DNA of 64,000 nucleotides from NCBI GenBank assembly GCA_911728455.2, contig OU452232.1, positions 6,599,227-6,663,226 on the forward strand, written 5' to 3'. The notes beneath the pieces were generated by a model. The model was not told the DNA's origin, did no database searches, and was given only the letters and a program-made list of their open reading frames with translations. Shown here piece by piece: positions 57,223 through 64,000 of this stretch (the first letter of the stretch is position 1; every line of letters starts with the position of its first letter). The DNA comes from Marthasterias glacialis (taxonomy: Eukaryota > Echinodermata > Asteroidea > Forcipulatida > Asteriidae). The position numbers and the translations under genes were made by a program.

Positions 57223-58119
57223 AAAAATTTGAAGGTCACAGCTTTTAGGGATTGCTGGAAAAAAGGTCCAATATCGTGCCCTGGGGTTGCTGACTTACAA
57301 CCTGATTCCAATAGAACTGCTTAAAGAGGAAATTATTGCTTCAAATTTATCTTCTTTTTCTGTTTAAAGCCCATGGACAACATTGGTAATTGTCAAAGGC
57401 CAGTATCTAGACTTTATGCTAGCCAACAATGAAATAACAAACCTGTGAAAGTTTAAGCTCAATTGGTCAATGGAGTTGACAAGTAAATAGTGAATAGGTA
57501 GGGGGGGGGGAGGATTCAAGCTACATCAGTTTTAACATTCCCCTGACAAAGTGTTTCTCTTTTTAAAAAACTTAGTCTTTAAAATCATAAGAGGCAAATA
57601 TTTGAAAGTGATAGGATTTTAAAAAATTTGTTTTGTATGAGGATTGGATTGGCTGGAAAAAAAAAATCGTTGTAAGAGCTGCCTCATTACAAGACAAATA
57701 CTGATGGAGGCATCGTTTGACTTCACCTCAATGTCAATTCGTAACCTTCCCCTTCAACGGGAAAACAAGATGAATACATTTATTTACCGAGCCGTGAAAA
57801 GATCCTGCAAAGCATCCCAGGCCGAGGAGGACTACAAAAGCCAGACCCAAGTACAAAAGAAACACCACAAACTCACAAACAGGCTACCGGCAAACAGCTT
57901 TAATACAAGAAAACCTTACTGCCAGGGTCCATGCTATGAGCAAGGAGGACATCACGTAATGTTTTAAGCTCAGAGACTTCCTCTGCGGCCTTTTACTGAG
58001 TATTTTTTCTCTCTCTCTCTCTCTCCCCTGTTTTCTTTCCTTCTCTCCCTCTCTTTGGATTTGGAAAAAAAAAATCCATTAAGTTATGGTTTTATTGTCT
58101 TGATTTCCCGAATAAGCTA
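57223..58119. other. Unassigned sequence with one notable open frame
   Basis: 57644-57967 (+) is open for 107 codons, starting MDWLEKKNRC and rich in K, Q and S. The surrounding sequence is not repeat-like. I recognise no family, and no splice sites clearly extend it. A CT microsatellite is at 58,007-58,025. Confidence 0.35.
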
Positions 58120-58319
58120 GCGATCTACCTGTATCACGCTGTCCCATCTTTCCCCTACTCTTATTAAAAGAAACCTACAGGGAGACCTGGGCAGTCACAA
58201 TTTAAGATGCCATTATTTCTTACTCGGCGACCAATCGGAACTGGGTCTTCAAATGGAGATAAATTTGACTTCAGGAAATAGGGAGAACCTCGGAGATGAA
58301 GAGGGGGGGGGAAAGAGCT

Positions 58320-58700
58320 GGGATACTTACGACTATACTGTCCCCATGGATCGTGATTAGATCGCGTGGCGGATTAAGGCCGTCGGAGATCAATAACACC
58401 CGATGCCGCTCCTTTCCTCCCAGAGTCTCTGAGCTCTCCGGATTTGCATTTTAATCTTCCTAATGGCCTCGCTAATCTCCCAGCGGGTTATGGGTTAATC
58501 TGTTAATGGACGGAGGAAGCTCGGCGTTGGGGGAGGGATGTGGGCCCCCGTTTGCAGGATATTACGCATGGCTGGTTGGATTATCTCGACCAGCGGAACC
58601 ATTTATTGACGCCGGCAGGGCACTAGACTCGCTGGAGTCATGATCTTAAGTGGCTAAACCTTAGGAAAATAGTCAGATTAAGTGTAAGGCGAGAGGGGGA
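58320..58700. promoter_or_regulatory. Candidate enhancer with clustered K50 homeodomain sites and an octamer
   Basis: Non-repeat, GC-balanced block about 15.7 kb upstream of the first dve coding exon found. K50-type cores: GGATTA 58371, TAATCT 58452, TAATCT 58473, TAATCT 58496, GGATTA 58578, AGATTA 58675. It also has the POU octamer ATTTGCAT at 58442 and TAATGG at 58461. Developmental-enhancer status is inferred. Confidence 0.4.
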
Positions 58701-61700
58701 TAGCTGGGCCCTGTGAATCACTAGAGTCTGCGGCTAGAGGAGTTTTTTTTTTTTCTTTCTGTTTGACGAGTCAGAGGGTAAGGACAGTTGCTTTTAAACA
58801 AATCAAACTTCAACTCAGCAGTTGGTTTTTATCGTTACAAAGCATGTGAGGTGGATGGTGGTGACAGAAAAAGTTTGAAATTCAGGAGATGTGCAAACTT
58901 TCAAATAACCGCTTCTGTTTAAAGGATTTGCACAATATTGGTAAGACTGAAAACATAAATTTTCACAGATTCGCATGTATACATGCAAAGATCCTCGTCC
59001 CTTGAAATATTGTGGGGAAATGAGTAAAACAATTGACTGATTGTGCAACCCATGTCACGTGACCTGTAGCGGGTATTAAATGTAAACAGACACGACACCC
59101 TCCATAGAAAAGTGCGGTACAGTACATGATGATTGTTGCATTTGGTTATTCGATTAAGGCTTTTCTTTCTCGAAATACATGTATGTGAAAAAATATTCTA
59201 GAGACCTTCGAGTGGCTGAATAATGCCAGTAAGGACAGTTCCAGCAGGTCTTGGAAATTGTACAAGTAACGTATAAATGTGCACGATGTGGTAGTGTAGT
59301 TGCACGATGGAACGTTTGGGCCAGACGACCGCATGCAACACACTTTTCCACATAAGACTTTCACAGTTCTGAAGCTGAATCATCCAAAGAATTGGCTTTC
59401 CAAAACTGTGTGAATCCTTTGTCTATTTTAAATTTGACAAGGCTAGGTATAAGGCTCTTTTTTCCAACGTTCTTTACCCTTTTTTACAGTGATTTAGGCC
59501 TACATTACAAACAAAACAACAGGCGGGTGGCTACATAGTCGTCCGACGCCGGTAGTGCAAAACTCAAAATAAACCTCTTCTGCAGTAGAATACTAGTAGT
59601 TTATGAAACAGTAATGTGATTAAAATCAATGTCACAACATACAACTTTAATAAAAGGGCTTGGTACCTGTGTTATTATTACCAAAAGCCGACTTTTGGTG
59701 CGACTCTGCCGGTCACGGCATGTATTTGCACGTAGTTTGCCATCAGCTCAGATGACGTAGTCACGTGATGACATGCACACATTGGTTGTGCAATCGGTCT
59801 ATTGGTTTTTATCTCACAAAGCCAAACTCGATGTTTGAAAACAGTGAAAACACGTGTGTGTTTTGGGGCTATTTCCTGAAATCCTACTTGTCACAGGTTT
59901 GTTATGTCATGTATATTTTGGGTCACATAATGTGCAAATACTGGTCTTTGACAATATTATCCATGTGTTACAAAATCGACAACAGTTGTCTTCTCATAAC
60001 AATGTTTGAATTTTTTTTTTCTTTCTTTTTTCCAGTTTCCAGTCTAGACAGGAAGTATGAACCATTTCTGTTGTTATGATTTACAGAAAAATCATTTTAC
60101 ATAATTAAATGCAGGTATTGCAGGAAAAAAAAATTCCAACAAATGTAAAAAGCAAAAAAATTGTTAATGGCCTCACAAAGGCTTTGAAAAAGACTCTACT
60201 AGGGTCAAAACGTGAGGCCATTAACCAGTTTTTATCGCTTTTATACAACAGGTCCATGTGACATGGTAAGCTGACAGCCAATTTCGTTTTTTTTTCAAAT
60301 GTAAAAAGGTGATCTGAATACCTGAATAGTTCCCTCAATGAATGTAATTTGACAAAAAAAGTTACATTCGTAAAAATGCATCGCATTAAAGGGACAAATG
60401 TAACACCTTTGTTATTATGTAGTAGATTTCAATTCCCGCTGCGATGTTTCGTAATTGTCAGGGGTGAGTTCGTGCGCTAAAATTTGGCAAACGTTTCCGG
60501 TCGACCGTTTAAAAAAGAAGTTAATAACACTAACAACTCGGAACGGAACGCGCTGTAATAAGAAACTGTGCAAACATCCGCGTCAATTTGTCATACCAAT
60601 CATTGTGCAGTATCTAAAATGATTACTCTGCGTGTTGGTCAATATTTCATCATTAACTCTTTAAACTGTTTCATTACTAACTAAAATCAACACATTTGTA
60701 AAGAAGTAAAAAAAAAAAAAAAAAAAAAGTAGAGTTTCAAGCCCCAGCTCAACATTGGTAAGAAGAAAAGTACAAATGTTCACAAATCTCTCTAAACTAG
60801 TTTGCTGAATTTAGCAAATGTTGCCAACAACTCTTGAGCCCAATGCGTTCCAGTCTGAAAACATGCCCACAAGTTGGCCAGGGTTTAGGGTGTTCACTTG
60901 AGTGGAAAGCACCCTCAGGTTTTTGGGGGTTTTTTTTAGTGATTCGTTTTTGTTGGTTATGGCAGTAAGCCAGTCAGCAAACTTTTCACACAAATGCTTT
61001 CAATAATCAAATGTTGGGATTCACAAATTCACTATTATTAACAGAAAACCACGGTGTCTCCCTGAAATGACGTCACAGCAACAGCGCCCTCAGTTGTCAG
61101 GAGAAGCATGGGAAACTTTCACAGTTTAAAGAAGTGCACTTTCTAATAAAATTAACCCAAAAGGGGTGTCAATTAGTTTTCAAACACTTAAGGGGGTTAG
61201 AAAGTAGCACAAAATATGTTCTGAAGATATTCACTTGGGGGGTGGCCTTTAATTGTATATTAAACATCAGATCTTGAGGTCACGGTTTCGGACCCCTCAG
61301 ATCTCAAATCTCAGACCCTTGACCCTTGGTTTAGGCTCCTATCTATACATACCTCCATGTTTTGGGTTTCATAAGCAGGCCTCGATCTTAAGCAAAACAG
61401 GGGCAGTCCTTTGCTGGCCAAATCAGAGAAATTGTACAAGGGCATGCTGGCTAAGTTGGTAGTGACAGTGCAATTTTTCTGATGGCCAACTCGACAGGGC
61501 ATCCTAACTTAGGACTAGTCCTATATCTTAGCATTGCCTAGGACGTGTCCTAAGTTAGGAAGAGTTTTGTGAAATCGACCCCTGGTCTGTGGATGTCTAC
61601 TGCGTCCCAGGGGAACTGTTCATAATCAGAAATACCCAAGACAGTTTAGGCATTCCTATTGGTTGAAAGGTGGTCACATGACCGAGCTGATAAAGACATG

Positions 61701-62399
61701 GCTGGAGCTGTTTAAGAGCGGTCACGTTAGTCTGGTTTCCTGCCTGAAAACGAATATATGAAGCGGTGCGAAACAGATCAACAGTACAAGGCTGGGCTCC
61801 TGAGCATAACATTACAGCGAAAATCATTGCAAAGCGAGCAAGGTTTGTTGTGTCATTCTCTGATTTTTTTTTTTTTGGGGGGGGGCATTTTATTTTGTAA
61901 CAATAAAAGGGCATTTATGAATGAGAATGAACAAAAGAGTGGAGACTCGGTCTTAATCGGCCGATTGAAACCTTACAGCGTTGCGGCTCGGGCCTTTATT
62001 TTTCGGACCGCAACACTCACAATTTGAAATGGCCGATTAAGACCTCGTCACCACTCTTTCATTCCCTTACTGTAGAATTTACACAACAGGTTTTGGATGC
62101 TTAGAGTGGGACCTTCAGGTCTCGACCTGTGTCTTTTTTGGGGACCTTCAGGTCTCGATCTGTGACTTTTGGGTCTTTGTCTCCATCTTAACCTCCGACC
62201 CCTGGCTATCGAATCTCGAGACTGCTCGGAACATTCATGCCGCTCTGCCGACACCGTCATTTAAAAGTCAAATGATCGTACAATGCATTTCTCATGTGTA
62301 AATCTGACAGCACATTCATGTAATGCACACTAGTGTACAGAACCTACGCATCTATGTAGTCATCCGCGACGCACAAACATCTCAATAACAACTTGATGG
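58701..62399. other. No gene recognised
   Basis: Unique-looking and AT-rich sequence, with a short AGGACTAGT palindrome fragment (61,500-61,585) and a GTTAATGGCCTCAC inverted pair (60,163-60,225) that is related to 33,480-33,545. None of the short open frames has family or splice support. Confidence 0.4.
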
Positions 62400-62459
62400 A
62401 TTTCAAGCCAGGGCAACATTATTTGTTTAATATTTCACTTTGAGCCGTAGAGTGCAAAA

Positions 62460-62780
62460 CCTTGGTGTCCTTTTGAAATCCCCCTCCTGGGATGAACAGC
62501 CGAGTAGAGATTAAGAGATTACTGTACACTGTTTCATCAGAGGATTAACCGCTAAGAGGATTAAGCGGGCTTTCTTCTCGCTGCTGCCTCTTACCCTTTT
62601 CAGCTTTTATCTTTTAATCTCACGGCAACCTTGTCCTTGCACTTTCCCCAGTATCAATTTTCAGTCTGATTTCAAAGGGCGGTGTTTGAAGTGCCCCCAC
62701 TGCAACGTCACGACCGTGCACATTAAAGCGTCTTGGGGGACTTAGCCAAAGGACGGGTTACTCGGAAGGTTTCATCACGA
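62460..62780. promoter_or_regulatory. Second candidate enhancer with clustered K50 homeodomain sites
   Basis: Non-repeat block with AGATTA at 62508 and 62516, GGATTA at 62542 and 62558, and TAATCT at 62615: five K50-type cores in about 110 bp. It also has a TTTATCTTTTAATCT composite near 62607. No open frame is supported. Regulatory role is inferred. Confidence 0.4.
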
Positions 62781-62917
62781 GACAATTGGAAAAATATCTT
62801 TTGCATATAAACAGGATCAAAGGGAGCATTATCATCACTTTATTCGACAACAGAGAAACTCTCTACTTTCTGGCAAACTCCATCATGACGCGACACAATG
62901 CTTTCCGTGCTTTCCGC

Positions 62918-63650
62918 ATTTAAAACATCCTGCCAACTTTTAAAAGATCATTCCTAGACTATTACATGACCTCTCAAAGAACTTACCACTCTGATAAATA
63001 TGCTTTTTGAAAAAATTATCACTGCTGATTTGATCAACTCTGAAAGAGTACTTTTTTTTTTTCACTCGGGTGAAAGGTGGAATGTTGCCCATCTTTCAAC
63101 TCATGAATGAAAATATTCTCACCACTACACCCACAAACATTAATTATTTGTATACTTTTTGGTCTTTTAAGGGCAAGGCTGTTTTAGTTTGCAAAGGGAC
63201 TCTGCCTTAATAAAATACTCACAAAGAAAAATGTGGTACGCGCGTAACTGCGCCCTGCATGACTGGAGGTGCAAACAACAGTCGTATTTTCGCATTTAAA
63301 ACATCCTGGCAACTTTTACTTTTTAAAGATCATTCCTAGACTATTACATGACCTGCCAATAAACTTTTGAAAAAATTATCACTGCTGATTTGTTTAACTC
63401 TGAAAGTGTACTTTTTTTTCCCCACTCGCGTGAAAGGTTGGAATGTTGCCCATCTTTCAACTCATGAAAATATTCTCACCATTACACCCACAAACATTAA
63501 TTATTTGTATACTATTTGGTCTTTTAAGGGCAAGGCTGTTTTAGTTTGCAAAGGGACCCTGCCTAATAAAATACTCACAAAGAAAAATGTGGTACTTGCA
63601 TAACTGCGCCATGCATGACTGGAGGTGCAAACAACAGCCTTGCATTCATA
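62918..63650. repeat. Tandem duplication of about 373 bp
   Basis: CGCATTTAAAACATCCTG starts at 62918 and 63291. Both copies contain TTATCACTGCTGATTTG, GGAATGTTGCCCATCTTTCA, AGGGCAAGGCTGTTTTAGTT and CATGACTGGAGGTGCAAACA. Copies differ by small substitutions and indels. Confidence 0.85.
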
Positions 63651-64000
63651 ACAAGATATGCCATTGTTAAAGCTTCATTGTTAAAGCTTCAAAAATAAAT
63701 TGTTTTTTTCCACAGATCTTGTCAGCCCTGTTACACAAGTAGAGTGTATTTGTACATAAAAAGCTTATGAATTGCATTAAACAGGATCAAGCTTAGTTCC
63801 ACTAACAGGTACCGTATTTTCCTGCATATAAGACACGTCTTATATCTGAAATTCCAAAGGTCATAAAACATCACTGCGTCTTATCTAACGGTGTACCTCA
63901 TCCGGTGTAGCTTGAGATCAAAGTGAAGATCACCGTCTTAAAACTTACATTTCAACTGTAAGATAATCCTTTCATTTGTCCAGGGTTAGCCTACGCCTTA

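Overview
This is nuclear DNA from an invertebrate animal, most likely an echinoderm and probably a sea star. The reasons are: short exons with canonical GT/AG splice sites; an invertebrate-type Dve/SATB homeobox gene; dense tRNA-derived SINEs and many short fold-back (MITE-like) elements, including a roughly 190 bp palindromic family ending in words like AAGCAGCTCTATGAAATTGGG that I associate with asteroid genomes; and CR1/L2-type LINE remnants. The phylum is an inference. That this is a metazoan is clear. Most long open frames in the window are repeat or random translations. Three real protein genes were assembled by hand from splice sites and recognisable family sequence.

Left part, 1-21.6 kb. 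INTS9 (Integrator complex subunit 9) runs on the minus strand from its ATG at 14515 and leaves the window at base 1. Eleven coding exons (383 residues, about 58% of the usual length) are present. RDM1 (RAD52 motif-containing protein 1) runs on the plus strand from 14713 to 20148 in six exons and is complete (308 residues). The two genes are head to head with only 197 bp between their start codons, so they very probably share a bidirectional promoter. One serves snRNA/mRNA 3'-end processing and transcription termination; the other belongs to a DNA-repair family. Their introns are full of SINEs and MITEs.

Middle, 21.6-34.6 kb. No gene was recognised. It holds SINEs, several MITEs, a 74-bp tandem array with a three-unit higher-order period, a chimeric LINE/SINE block, and AT-rich sequence that includes the 3' flank of the next gene.

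Right part, 34.6-64 kb. A Dve (defective proventriculus)/SATB-class homeobox gene lies on the minus strand. Four coding exons (42667 to 34594, 675 residues in the model) encode a ULD-type domain, a CUTL-like segment and two atypical homeodomains. Each homeodomain has a 10-residue insertion and lysine at position 50. Upstream of it are a near-identical 50-bp satellite (43521-44411), many repeats, and islands of complex non-repeat sequence near 55.1, 58.4 and 62.6 kb. The 58.4 and 62.6 kb islands carry clusters of TAATCC/TAATCT-type sites, the sequence preferred by K50 homeodomains. They are candidate enhancers of the dve locus, possibly autoregulatory.
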